Assembly: GCA_019055375.1 (NCBI GenBank) | Contig: JAHQIW010007193.1 | Span: 37,133-101,132, forward strand | Length of the DNA stretch: 64,000 bases | Origin: Parelaphostrongylus tenuis | Lineage: Eukaryota; Nematoda; Chromadorea; Rhabditida; Metastrongylidae | Reading direction: 5' to 3' | Part shown: positions 11,045 through 21,599 of the stretch, in pieces | Numbering within the stretch: the first letter of the stretch is position 1 | How the letters are laid out: each line of letters starts with the position of its first letter | Notes under the pieces: model-generated | The model's database searches: none | The model's input: the letters and a program-made list of their open reading frames with translations, nothing else | What the model was told of the DNA's origin: nothing | Translations under genes and position numbers: made by a program

Positions 11045-12030
11045 TTCATTCAATTGAAGGAACTATTACCCTTCTAAAATCTAAAATGGCAACAATAAAG
11101 AATGAAGTTTGTACGAAAATTTCAAAAATGCCTCTGTTGGCCCCTATACATTTACAAAGTCGCTTGCGGAAATTTCCAACGATGCTCGCACACGTTTTCA
11201 CCGTAATTTCGCCCAGAACTCGTGTCAAAGTAGTTTTAAGCACGTCTACACTAGTGTAACAAGTAGCCGGGACATTTCCATCTAGTATGGACTACACAAA
11301 GCAGTCCATTTGGTTGAACTCCGGTGAGTTTGAAGGTCAAATATACTTGAGCAAAAAAGAATGGAAACTGCTCTTGAGAGATGGCAGTCGTTGAACGGCG
11401 CGAGAGCCCAGTCCTGCTAAAGCGTAATTCCGTCGGCGACAAACTGTTGAGTACTTTAAGATTCCAGTGCGCCTTGCATAACTTGCTGCTGATAGCTGAC
11501 AGCGTTGATTTTGACGTTTAGATTAATGAAAACCAACGGCGCCTTTGCGGTGGCGCAAATGCTAGCACGCACCATCACCCGGGTCTCAATATTGCTGCCG
11601 CCAATGGTTTTGGCACTGCGGAATTTGGATGATCCTTTTTGAGAAGTTGAAATCGATATTAAGCGATTATAAGGCTGGAGTGGCCTAAACGTGAATTTCT
11701 TCTTATTCGTAACTTCGGCAAACGAGCACTAGAGTTTAAATGGATCATTTGAAAAGCGTCTAGAAACTCTTCTTCTTTCATCTTTTTGTCTAAAGGGCGG
11801 ACGAGAATGATTTTGTGATAACTCAGCTTCAGCTTACTTTTGACTGTGTTTTGGAAGCTCCACTCGCTGTTTCTGAGCTTCCTGAGCCATCTTGGGCATC
11901 GAACGCTCCTAAATTCGTCGAACTTGGCAGCGATTCTTCTAGAAATTTTTCGGAGTAAACGAGGTGGTTGACGGTTTTTCTCGATAGCGGTTTTCAGTCC
12001 CTTAAGTCTCTCTGAAACGTTTAACCGCTT
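11045..12030 (-). pseudogene. mariner-family transposase relic
   Basis: Read on minus with several frame changes, the order of segments matches a mariner transposase: a basic helix-turn-helix part (near 11900-12010), a block 'MVRASICATAKAPLVFINL' (about 11510-11580; the usual form is VMVWAGV...KTPLVF), an 'FVADGITL-QDWALAP' block (about 11395-11445; the family has QQDWAPAH), and a C-terminal 'TSVDVLKTTLTRVLGEI' block followed by KRLCKCIGANRGIFE (11050-11250). Frameshifts and stops separate them. It lies in the intron of srx copy A and has long been inactive. Family assignment is from remembered mariner motifs. Confidence 0.72.
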
Positions 12031-12047
12031 TGTAGATTCTTGCTAGC

Positions 12048-12578
12048 TTGGAATCAGTCAATAGCAACAATATCAGTCGTTTTTATTCCCGTCTTGTGCA
12101 ACTCAACTACTGCGATACATCGACTTTCACTATCCGTGACTTACGCACAACTGAAAATGGACAAACAAGCAGATCAGATCCTAGAGCAAACCTAATCAAA
12201 GATTTTCAAACAATTAGGAATATTGACAAAATATTTTATATCAATGCTAAAACTAACAGAATACAAATTGACAGAACTTTTTACGCACTCTATATATATG
12301 TCTGTATATTACACAAAATCGGCTCCTCAGCTATATGTACTAAAAATTTCCGAATTTCTAGTCTGAAAAAAATTGGATTTCATTTGAGCTCTGTCTGCAG
12401 ATCATCTCATTTTGCACGAAAACATGCTTTCTGTGGCATAGGATTGTTAGAAAACCTACGAATTGAATCAAAGTTATTGCCTGTTATTCTACAAATCGGT
12501 GGCACGTCATGTCAGGACTTTGAGGGTGCCTATTTAACCTCCACCTACTGCGTTTTGACCGTCCTCCATGTCTGTTGA
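12048..12578 (+). other. unassigned 176-codon ORF
   Basis: Unusually long open frame for such AT-rich DNA, but it starts at a non-ATG codon and shows no domain I know. It lies between mariner debris and srx exon 1 on the opposite strand. It may be chance or a transposon remnant. Confidence 0.15.
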
Positions 12579-13091
12579 TATTTAGTAATTCACCGTAATC
12601 GTGACGGAATTCTGGTTTATGGGGGCCTTAGTTCATGAGTGCCACCACTGATTGTTAAAAAACTTCAAGACTAGAGGCACTGCATAGTTACGCTGTGTAA
12701 TCGGTGTCATGCAGAAGACGAATATGAACAGAAAAAACATATTGGCGATGTTGTGTGAGAGGCACAGTAGACCAAAAGAGTTTCGCAGCGTCGGATTGCG
12801 TCGGATGGCGAATATAGCAATGCCGTTCAAAGACAAAGGGAACAATTCTACCTGAAATACATTGATCTCGTTTCCCTTTTTAGTAATATAACGGCGCAGC
12901 TTTTTGTTAAATCTTCAGTTTGAAGCAGTTCTTCATTTTAGATTTTTGAGAAATAATCAGGAATTTCAATGAATCCTGAAGTCACTTGACAGCTAAGGAG
13001 AAACTTTATTATTTGGAAGGAGAGTTGAATTTCGTCAATTTTTGCAAGCGAGCAACAGGTTCATATAAGCGGGCTGCACAAAATGCGAAAT

Positions 13092-13544
13092 TTATGTGAA
13101 ATGCCTCCGAAGGCATTTTCGCATTCGTTTTAGTTTTTGAAGCATCTGCAACAAAGGAAGCTGTAAAAGTCCATAGAAAAGCAAGAAGTGTTGCGGTATA
13201 GATAATGAAATAGAGTTTCGTGATGGGCTACAACCACTGGAGTGTCGGCAGTGTGGAAAAATGTCAATCAATCGGCCGATATCCGCATGGGTGAGCCTCC
13301 CTGGCGATTCACTTTTTTGAAGTTTAGCTTTTGAAACATTGGAAAAAGGAATGCTTACATTAAGCCCTTTTGTATGTTCTGAATAGGTTGGGCATGTATA
13401 TGAATGTACCAAACCCGATTCAGCGCCGCGAAGAAAAACAAGGATTTCTGCTTTCTCATCTTCGGTAGAGGAATCGCTACAGCGAATTTCTAAAACCATA
13501 TCGCACTTTGCGTCGATAACAGTTCCATGGCTGTGATGATTCAA
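13092..13544 (-). other. unassigned 150-codon ORF
   Basis: Open frame starting at a non-ATG codon; the N-terminal half is acidic/polar (SDSSTEDEKAEILVFLRG), followed by a hydrophobic stretch near the C-terminus (HFLLFYGLLQLPLL). It sits upstream of srx copy A exon 1 on the same strand, but it carries no srx motif. It could be an exon of an unknown gene. Confidence 0.25.
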
Positions 13545-13649
13545 CCAGGTCTCAACTTATGTTTGAAAGTTTGTCGCATTATTTCTGTTTTGGGATGAAA
13601 ATTAGGCCGATGTGTTTTGTTAAAAGACATTTAGAACTATTTTGACAAG

Positions 13650-14400
13650 GGCTGGAACAAAGTTCTGGAGCACTTCTAAAAAATTGAAATTATGCAAGAG
13701 TTTCCAAGCAAAATCAATAAAAGCTATTTTTCAGAACAAAGACCATCGTTTTTTTCGGAGTTTCTGTCATCGGCTTCAAGTTTCGGACCTAGTCGACATA
13801 TCATTCCTTCGACTTCGAATCAAAGAACTAGTTGATTGCTGAGCAGCTGGCTGCATATATCGACTCTTTTTACGATTTGTGCTGCAGTGAACTTGTGCAG
13901 ATGTTGTCCTGAATTTTTTGGACAAAGTTCAGCTTATAGGGATGAGTTAGCACAGATGTATAAAAACACCAATTTTGGTTGCCTTCAGGCTAGCAACTGA
14001 CGAAGCTGTATCTCCTAAAGCAGCAATCATATCATCGCTGTACAACTATGTTGGACGTGTTGAACGAAATTTGTCTTTTAGATTAAGATCTGCGACATTA
14101 AAGCGTTGACATCAACTTCGATCAGCACATCTGCTTGTTGTGTCTTCCCGTTTATCTTTCCTTGTCGTTGATTTCATCTACTGCAGCTTGCTGTAAAATA
14201 CCCTTTCTCCAAAAATGACGCAGTGTAACACTAACTTTGCGGCATTGGACATGGCGGAAGCTTGTAGTAAAATGGAAACAAAGGCGATTATTTTCAAGCC
14301 TTTAGTGGGAAAATCCCCTTACAGTGAGCTGTAATATTCCTATGATATGCATGCTAGTTATCTTATGCTTAATAAAGTGCTCCAGAACTTTCCTTCCAAT
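13650..14400. mobile_element. short TIR element, non-autonomous
   Basis: The end 'aaagttctggagcactt' (about 13660) recurs inverted as 'aagtgctccagaacttt' (about 14376-14392), enclosing about 740 bases. The interior has no intact transposase. Size and ends fit a deleted Tc1/mariner-superfamily element. No clear target-site duplication was read. Confidence 0.6.
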
Positions 14401-15825
14401 CTAATAAATGAGCGAAATGGTGTGCGACGATGCGTACTAGCAAGCACTAAGGAGAACTATTCTTAATACATACGGAAAATTGTAAACTTTGTGTTAACTT
14501 TGGGACAAATTAACCTGTACATGAAGTATGTGCAACTCTGGACCATGTACATATTTTTGTTCATTGACAACTAGCTTTTCTCGTTAAGCAATAGTTGGTG
14601 GGGGTGCTTACAGGATTACAATAAATTTATGAAACGTCTATCATAGCCGAAGGAGACTGGCTCGTGATAAGGAGTAAAACAATGCACAAATTTAACACCA
14701 GAAGCTGATCACACAGTAGAATTTTTGAAGAGAACTATCACTTTGATAAGTTACGAAAACAACGTTTTAGACTCACCATTGCCATGATCGTCGACACCGC
14801 AGTGTTCGCGGGATGGACGTATAATGGAGTGGATGTGAGGTTTGACATTTGGAAATGTAACGATTTCGAAAAGATAAAGCTCTCCTTGTTGATCATTCAC
14901 TAAGGCATTGTTCCATGCAGTTGGTTTCTTGAATTTATATCTTCGCTTTAGGTGACTAAATACATAATTAGCCTCTGAGATGGCCTATCGATGTATTAAG
15001 CCGGTGTTGCTTATTCTCTCAAATAAGTCTGATATCGATTCATCGGCTGCGGAGAAATGAAGGGCTTGGTGAGCCTTAGCTGGAGATTGGACCATCGACC
15101 GATCAATCATGTGAGTAGCAGAACACCTCTAGCCTCTGAGCCGTAAGCCTTGTGTGTCGGTTCATATTGACTAAAATCAATGTACAATATAAAGTGCGGC
15201 GTGAAATGTCATTCTCATGCTTGTAGTCACTTGTTCGAGCATCGCATATGAAAATGTAGCATATATTCCATGATGTCGCCCCGACACCAGCAGCTTTCCA
15301 TAACGCCTGTGAAAGATTCACATTTTGCGCCTGTTTACACAGCATCGTTAATTGCAAATTCATGGGAATAACTCAAGAAAATCTCAATAAGAAACTCCCA
15401 AGGCAACGCTGGTTATTGTGTACCCAACATTAATTCGTAGATAGCGCGCGCTGTTTCAGCAAGACATGTCAAACGTAACACCGCAAAGGAGACTAAGGAA
15501 AAGTTCGATGAACTGAAGGGTGTCAAGGTTTACCGCACTCCAGTCTACACCACAGATGACGCGTCGTTTGAATATAGTCCGATTCCACTCACTGGAACAT
15601 CTCCTGCATGGACTGACTCGCAATCGATACATGTGATCAAGTTGAAAAGGGATATCAGAAATTTTTTGATTTGGGGCCCGAGGAACGGTTTTCTGAGTTC
15701 ATCAGATCCGGAAGCTTTTAGATCGTTGGCAGGACATTGTGGACAGTAATGGTTGTTATTCTGAAGAATTGCTGTTTTTAGCATTTTGAGTGCATACTGG
15801 CTGAATTCCTAGGGATATCAATCGC
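14400..15825. other. intergenic stretch without a supported gene
   Basis: Short open frames only (for example 15103-15363 minus and 15545-15784 minus). I see no domain, tRNA or repeat I can name. Confidence 0.4.
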
Positions 15826-16018
15826 TCTACGGGAAAACCCCTACCCGATGATCCGATTTCTTCGCGAAAAGACTAGAGAAAAATATGATGGTGAACGAAT
15901 TTCTAGAGCAAGGAGGACTCATTGAGCCACTCTTGCACGCGATAGGGAAAATGGAAATGTTGCTGGTGCCCGCTCGAGTCATTTGACAATCAACGGGACG
16001 ACAGGTGATACAGGTGAT
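15825..16018 (+). mobile_element. RTE 3'-end fragment
   Basis: Matches the last 190 bases of the RTE element at 7.47-7.66 kb (gatccgatttcttc..., gcacgcgatagggaaaa, caacgggacgacaggtgatacaggtgat) with frameshifts. It marks the outer edge of the left arm of the large inverted duplication. Confidence 0.85.
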
Positions 16019-18305
16019 TTTGGAAATAATTTTTGCTGCATTGATTAAATTTTTGTATGAACTTTGAATCTATTCAGAGAATGTTAGGGAACTTTTTTCT
16101 CATCCTATTATCATATTCATAGTGCTGACAATTTTCTAGCAAGAAACCAACTTACGACGCCGCGGTGCGCAGCGACCTAACTGATGTCAAAATATGACAA
16201 CTAACAGCAAAATTAGAATTCAAATAGGGAAAATGTAACGTTTTCAAAGCCTTTCATATGTGGAAGGCCTATAAAACCACTCTGACGGGTGACATTCTAG
16301 TAATGGGCCATCTCAATGATGCTCGGTAATTGATCGGGAAATGACAGACGTATACTCAGCATTGCATCATTTTTCCTGTTTTTACTCGATCATTCATTTG
16401 ATAAAGAGCACATTTTTTGGCAATGAAAGAGAAAAAATTGATCACACTTGCTTCGAAGTTTCGGAATTTTTGTGCAACAACTGGAAGGGCTAGAACTGTG
16501 AAACGGCCATAGGAAGCGTGACCCTGACTGGAGTGAAGAAGAGTCTTCTAAATGCAGTCTTAAGCTTAAGAGACACACAAGGAAGCAGTTATCACCATCT
16601 TGTAGTCAGCAACACATCAAATTGCTTATATATCCTTCTGACCTGGTATTTACATAGCATGTAATTGGCATAAACAATCGTTTTACATCCTTATCAGATT
16701 ATATCATTTTCAGCGGGTCTATGAAAAAGCGGTCGATGGAAGAGGTATAATTACATAGCATAAAATTATCTTCTTAGGAAGAGGACATAAGTGCAAGAAA
16801 AATGAAACATATGAAGTCCGTCATAAGAATTCTTATGTTCTTGCCCCTGCAAGTCATTTTCACATTCAACTATTTTTTTTGTTCAGGTAATGATTAAGTT
16901 AAAGTCAAATACTATCTCATACCACTATTGGTTAGACTTAGCTAATTGTTTTTTGATTGCGTCTCTGAAACTATGTAGTGGCCCGTGGATACGAGTTCAC
17001 GTTATATTACAGCCATTGTAAGAAGAACATCACCATTTTGTCATAAACTCAACAACATTACATAATTAATCAAACTCAGTCACTTCAGTGCTTTCGCAGT
17101 ACTAAGGTTCTGCACCTCATCAAACTTGTGCTTGCAAAACTCTCCTTATTTTAGCCAATAGTAGAATACAAGTGTTGTTATTTATAGGGGTCATTACATA
17201 GTTCCACAATTACTTCACATCAGTTTAAACTCACACTTGTAATCAATCACATTAAGTCTCTCTCACTAATGTGGTTCTATTTGAGGTGACCACAGGACTA
17301 CAAAGTCTGTTTCGTACGCTTACGATAAACTATTAAAATCACCACCATTACACAAGTGACTGCAATACAGTAGCATTAGCGCATAATGCAACGGGAATAA
17401 CGGGTTTGATTGGGAAATTGCGTTGAATCACATATCGTCGACACTAGTTGGTGTAATATCACAAAAGAGTTCTTTCTAGTAAGGAGAGCACCTATGCGTT
17501 GAAAATTTCCTATAATTCAACGAGGAAATTACATTCTTCTGAAAAAAGGACATACATCCGGTTGTTATCTAGCATTTTCGTTGCTTTATCTATGATTTTG
17601 CAGGTATTTGATAGCTTGATAGATATGGATTTGAAGATTTAGCATCGTTTGTGAAAAAACTATAAAGTACATTCTACTGACGCAAAGAAGATTAGATTTT
17701 GCCTATCGGCGATGTGGCATCGCATGCAGTTTGTAGCACTATTTTGTCAAACTATTCGCTCTATTGTAATTTTCAGCCACTATGGTGACCTTTCGGCATT
17801 GTATGAAATGAGGGAATACAAAATCAAAAGATTCATGTCTAATATTCAATTTTGAAAGGATATTTGTTTATTTGATTGCTTATTCATTTGCTGTAGTGTA
17901 TGAAAGTGAATTGCTGTTGACTTAATAAATAAAAGATAAATATGATTGAAATATGAGCAACATTAAATAAGCTGATATAAGGATGTTGAATAGCAGATCG
18001 AATTTGTCTTCTTGTAAGGAACTGATTTCACCCGCAAAGATGCAGTATTTTGGAAGAAGTATTCACGTTGTTTCTAGTACACACAACCCCGGTTTGGTTT
18101 TGCTATCACATTCTACTATTTGCTCACGACGTATTTTCCTTTGGTGACGACCAAAAGTTGATTTCATTAGGAACACTGTCACTGAAACGGAAACGTCGGT
18201 CAATCGCCAACGTGATGTGTACAAGGCGAAATAAAGCACAATTCTCAGCGTGTTAACGTCGAAGGACTCCGTTACTCACGTTCAACATCAAACCTAAACC
18301 CAAAA
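15830..18305 (+). repeat. left arm of a large inverted duplication
   Basis: This stretch matches the reverse complement of 61.6-64.0 kb along its whole length. Landmarks include the RTE tail, 'gatgtcaaaatatgacaact', 'gaagtttcggaatttttgtgc', 'gaggtgaccacaggactacaaagtctgtt', 'gatgtggcatcgcatgcagt' and 'aacgtcgaaggactccgttactcac'. Identity looks roughly 80-88 per cent by eye. It contains no intact coding sequence. Confidence 0.85.
17141..17370. repeat. fold-back arm paired with 19508-19732
   Basis: Runs from 'ctccttattttagccaatagtagaat' to 'tgactgcaatacag' and is inverted at 19508-19732. The same arm recurs at 62.56-62.79 kb, where it is followed by a further TIR-like part that is itself inverted at 61.47-61.60 kb. 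These are ends of one fold-back transposon family. Confidence 0.75.
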
Positions 18306-18453
18306 AAGGGAAAACCATTAATTTATTTCGAAGCTAGATAACCAAATGCTGTCAGTTTGAATGCGTTTACTGCCAGTATGGGAAGCCAGACCAAGGGCAG
18401 CTACGATAAATTCAAAAAAGAATGTGTTAAGCCTAAACGAGGTTGGTACGCCA

Positions 18454-18501
18454 GGGCCATACACCGCTGTTTCGGAGGTTCGTCCTCCTCGTCAGTGACC
18501 C
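18454..18501 (-). ncRNA. hammerhead ribozyme, type I, apparently intact
   Basis: Minus strand in order: stem I strand GGGTCA, core CTGACGA, stem II GGAGG/CCTCC (5 bp, 5-base loop), GAAA, stem III ACA/TGT around GCGG, cleavage A, stem I partner TGGCCC (6 bp including one G-U). All universally conserved core bases are present. Stem III differs from the mirror copy by one base that weakens the inner pairs. Confidence 0.85.
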
Positions 18502-18759
18502 GCGCCCCACATTAAGACCTGCATTCTAGCAAGTAGGGAGGCGTATGTGTAAGTGGTGATGGCATAGTGTACAATGACACTGGTCCATCACCTTAAGTTG
18601 ATGGAGGTTTCAAAAACAGTCGATTTAATGGATTCATTTTGGTCTATCAGCCAAATCCATAGCCTGAAGGTGATGGACCAGTGCCATTGTGCACTATGCC
18701 ATCACCACTTACACATACACCTCCCTCCTTGCTACAATGCAGCGCTTAATGTGGGGCGG

Positions 18760-18807
18760 GGGTCACTGACGAGGAGGATGAACCTCCGAAACACCGGTGT
18801 ATGGCCC
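18760..18807 (+). ncRNA. hammerhead ribozyme, type I, intact
   Basis: GGGTCA at 18760-18765, CTGACGA 18766-18772, stem II GGAGG 18773-18777 with CCTCC 18783-18787, GAAA 18788-18791, self-complementary stem III ACACCGGTGT 18791-18800 with no loop, predicted cleavage after A18801, then TGGCCC 18802-18807. Known naturally occurring hammerheads in retroelements share this layout, including the palindromic stem III that favours dimer cleavage. Confidence 0.88.
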
Positions 18808-19507
18808 TGGCGTACCAACCTCGTTTAGGCCTAAAACATTATTTTTTGAATTTATTTTGAATGTTTATCACGAGGTTTCAAAAGCAGTCGATTCAATGGA
18901 TTAATTTTGGTCTAGCAGCAACGATAGTTGATATCAAAAAAGGAAGGGTCACAATGAGTAGCCCGACGATGAAGTGGTAGCACGGGCCCCGATGTAGATA
19001 AAACGTGGGTTCATCTTCCATATGGGGTGGAACATTCTACATATCACTGAACAGTGCTTGAGAAGACTTGCATGAGTGCATTTGCAACGCTGAGTTAACA
19101 GTTTCATTTAAACCTCAGTTCCTGTGGTTTCATCTCTCATAGTACTTCGTGACAAAAAAAATAGGCGGTAAACAAAGTTAAAATATTGCACTTCATATTA
19201 TGCAAGCAAGCTAATTATTTGAAAATATTTTCAATATAAATCCACCTTACACAACTGTTTTCTATAATCGGTGGCATTTCGCTTATCGCCATTACCACTT
19301 TCCTAAATTCAATCTTTAAAAAATACTATCTGCTGAGATTCCACAGCAATTTCTCTTCCGTTGTTCTTTCTGTTTGGTGGACAATCTATGTCCACAATGT
19401 TGGCCCAGACATTCTTGATAGCGAAACACAAAAAAAAAGAAAAACACAGCAGAGAAAATGAAATTTATGAGCAACATGGCTAGTGGAAGATTACAATTTG
19501 TTTGGTA

Positions 19508-19732
19508 TCTGTATTGCAGTTACTTCAGCAATGATGGTGACGTTAATAGTTTCCCGTAAGCGTACAAAACAGACTTTGTAGTCCTGTGGCCACCTCAATA
19601 GAGCCAAATTAGTGAGAGAAACGTAAAGCGATTGATTACAAGTGTGAGTTCCAGCAGATGTGAAGTAATCGTGGAACTATGATGACCAATAACAACACTT
19701 ATGTTCTACCATTGGCTAAAATAAGGAGAAAA
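19508..19732. repeat. fold-back arm, partner of 17141-17370
   Basis: Begins 'ctgtattgcagttacttcagcaatg' and ends near 'ggctaaaataaggag'. It is the inverse of 17141-17370 and colinear with 62560-62790. The 2.1 kb between the two arms includes the ribozyme palindrome, which therefore appears to have inserted into an older fold-back element. Confidence 0.75.
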
Positions 19733-19762
19733 GCTCAGAAAAGTAATCTTTATTTGAAGCTT

Positions 19763-21475
19763 CACGAGGTTGGTATCTTTTTCCCAATCGATTGTTCTTC
19801 TTTCCGGCCGATAGGTTTCCGCGGTTGCTTGTGGCTGACGTTTCGGCAAATATGCCTTCTTCAGAGTTTGAACGTATTACTCGTTATAACTTTATTTATA
19901 TGACTATATAATGTGAGAAGAAAAAAAAACAAATAAATGGAAAATCTATGATATTGATAAATCTAGAGCCTACCTATGTTGTTAGCGCAGAGTGACGTAT
20001 AAACTCGCTCCTCATGTCAGCAGGTCAAGTTAATGATAGGTGAGACCCATGCTAGAAAATCAATCTGAGATAAGGTGCCATGTGGTTGGTTATTTTGAGG
20101 CACTCGCCCTTTTTGTTCATTTGCGGGTTTCTGAAATTTATCAAGAAAGCTCCATGGGTTTTTCTCGCCGATGTTTTTGATTCGTGCCTTAGGATTCTAA
20201 CTACTGCCTCAAAGACGTCATCGTTGTGCCTTTGTATCCTGTGTGTGCCTAAAGATTTACTTGAGTCTTTCTTTGGTTTTCCTTCTAGGTGTTTTTTCTA
20301 TGCGGATGTGAAGTGGTCTGCCTGTTTCGCCAATATATTCGGCACTACATGACTTACAAGAGATGAGACATATTGTACCTACGCTCATGCAATCGCTGTC
20401 TCTGCCGTTGTGACAAGTAACGCAGCACTTTGTAATACATAGACGGTCCTACAAGCGGTTCCGAACTAATTGACGACGCAGTGTTTTGGGAAGAATTTTT
20501 ATAATTCCTACAGAATAACGTAGACCACAGTTTTTTAGACACTTTACAATAGCGGTACTGACTTCGTCTGTTATGAAAGGTAGTATAAGAGGTACCTCAT
20601 TGTTTAGGTGTGGCGCCCTGTCGTTTCCCATTGCGAGGTTTTTCGCTCCTTTTGAGCCTAACGTTAGTCGTCGCTCTTTCTTTGTAAGCATTGGAAGTGG
20701 CTATTTTTTGCGTTAAGTCCAGTGATTCCCTTCTTTCATCGTCTCCCGTACAAACACTTACAGCTGTTCGATGCTTCGAAAAATTGCATTTTTAGTACGT
20801 GTGAAGGATGAAAAGAAAGGTAATGTATCGAAATGTTTTTGTTACTAGGCTTGCGATACCATTTTGTATTGTAACCACTTTCATTGAGTTGAACCTGAAC
20901 GTTCAAGAAGGGAAGGCAACTCTGTGAATGCTGTTGTTTTCGCGTCAACTTAATAAACTTTGACTGTCCGTTCAGAAATTCGAAACATTTATCCATCTAA
21001 TATTGTGTAGAGCAGATGACAAAACAATCGTCTATATATTGACTTTAGAGTATTGGACGCCGATGGAGAACTGGAGCTTCCAATTTTGACATGAAAGCGA
21101 TGGCTAAACTGGGTGCTAGTCTTTGTCCCATTGCCAACCCTCTAATCTGTGCAAATATTTTCCCGACCACCTAAATACCGAATAGCTTAGGCATGACTTA
21201 AGAAATGTGTTAGCTGTTGGACAGACAAGCCAAACATATCTATTCTCTCTATGTTTTCTACTAGTAATTCATGAGTGGCTTGTATTGCGACGTCATTTGA
21301 AACATTTGTATAGAACGCTGTAACATCAAACGACTCAATTACATACGTATGATTTGGACGCGCATTTTTAAGGTGCTCTGGAAAAATGTTGGTGTTTGGG
21401 AGATGGGTTGGTATGAACTTTAATAATTGCGACAATATAAGACCAGTTGAAGCAGATCGCCACATCGATTCTCTT
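19763..21475 (-). mobile_element. Penelope-like retroelement (RT + GIY-YIG), decayed
   Basis: Order on minus: RT segment with SFDVTAFYTNV (near 21300), 'GLAMGQRLAPSLAIAFMSKLE' split by the text near 21070-21150, the catalytic YIDD followed by CFVIC (21027-21038), 'CLPFLNVQVQLNE...YRKPSNKN' (20830-20930), then a GIY-YIG-type endonuclease part with ICLISCKSC and EYIGETGRPLHIR (20303-20370). The C-terminal region reads on to about 20040. Frameshifts and stops separate the blocks. The N-terminal part of RT is missing. The 3' flank contains a hammerhead motif (19833-19868) and ends at 'accaacctcgtg' (19763-19775), the terminus shared with the palindromic elements. GIY-YIG-bearing Penelope elements with hammerheads in their repeats are known. 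Confidence 0.88.
19833..19868 (-). ncRNA. hammerhead-like motif in the Penelope-like 3' region
   Basis: Minus strand: CTGAAGA, extra A, stem II GGCA/TGCC with a 4-base loop, GAAA, ACGT, GTC, then AGCC. Stem I is reduced to 2-3 pairs. It is placed about 170 bases after the last GIY-YIG-region codons. Confidence 0.5.
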
Positions 21476-21599
21476 AGGTCACCGTGTCATAGTGATAATA
21501 AGTTGTTTCTTACGCCATTTTGCAGTACACAAATCTAATTTCATGCTACTGTAAGCTATCACTAACTGAACTTACTTGGATACTTGAACTGTCCGTCTT

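Larger units (their letters stand above)
1360..12851 (-). pseudogene. srx-like 7TM chemoreceptor, copy A (decayed, exons spread over 11.5 kb)
   Basis: Relic of a nematode serpentine chemoreceptor resembling the Srx family; these proteins sit in the membrane of sensory neurons. Exons recognised on the minus strand: 12692-12851 (TM1-TM2, with RNPTLRNSFGLLCLSHNIAN), 9746-9970 (TM3-TM4, with MNRVIAITFPLRVGSLLSLR), 8003-8175 (second extracellular loop and TM5, with KWTWM, a CG pair, then DFYVILAIVILIALLDC), 1563-1606 (MEVLFFKQ) and 1360-1488 (TM6-TM7). Acceptors such as tatttcag before 12851 and donors such as gttagt after 8003 support the exons. Exon 1 is one base short at its donor compared with copies B and C, and the TM6-TM7 exon has a frameshift plus an in-frame stop where other copies have W. 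The 6.4-kb intron before the last exons contains an RTE insertion; the intron before exon 2 contains mariner debris. The first and last coding exons were not found. Family assignment is by motif resemblance and by similarity to the other copies here. Confidence 0.72.
18427..18835. mobile_element. palindromic element with two intact facing hammerhead ribozymes
   Basis: An inverted repeat with arms of about 165-175 bases. The left end 'gcctaaacgaggttggtacg' (18431) is matched exactly by the right end 'cgtaccaacctcgtttaggc' (18830). Arms are nearly identical out to the 'catcacc...ttaagttgatgg' region; the loop holds about 60 bases of unrelated text. Part of the loop (gtttcaaaaacagtcgattt..., about 18607-18650) is repeated just outside the element at 18875-18920. 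A worn one-arm relative lies at 45.84-45.93 kb. No coding sequence. Confidence 0.88.

Noticed and set aside
12048..12578. Longest plus-strand frame in the first half considered as a gene
   Set aside because: No ATG start, no domain, no splice context; kept only as a low-confidence ORF.
18828..18835. TTAGGC at the ends of the palindrome, the nematode telomere repeat unit
   Set aside because: Occurs once per end as part of the terminal sequence, with no tandem array; coincidence.
20080..20352. Plus-strand frame with hydrophobic residues over the Penelope region
   Set aside because: It is the antisense of the GIY-YIG part; the minus strand carries the recognisable motifs.
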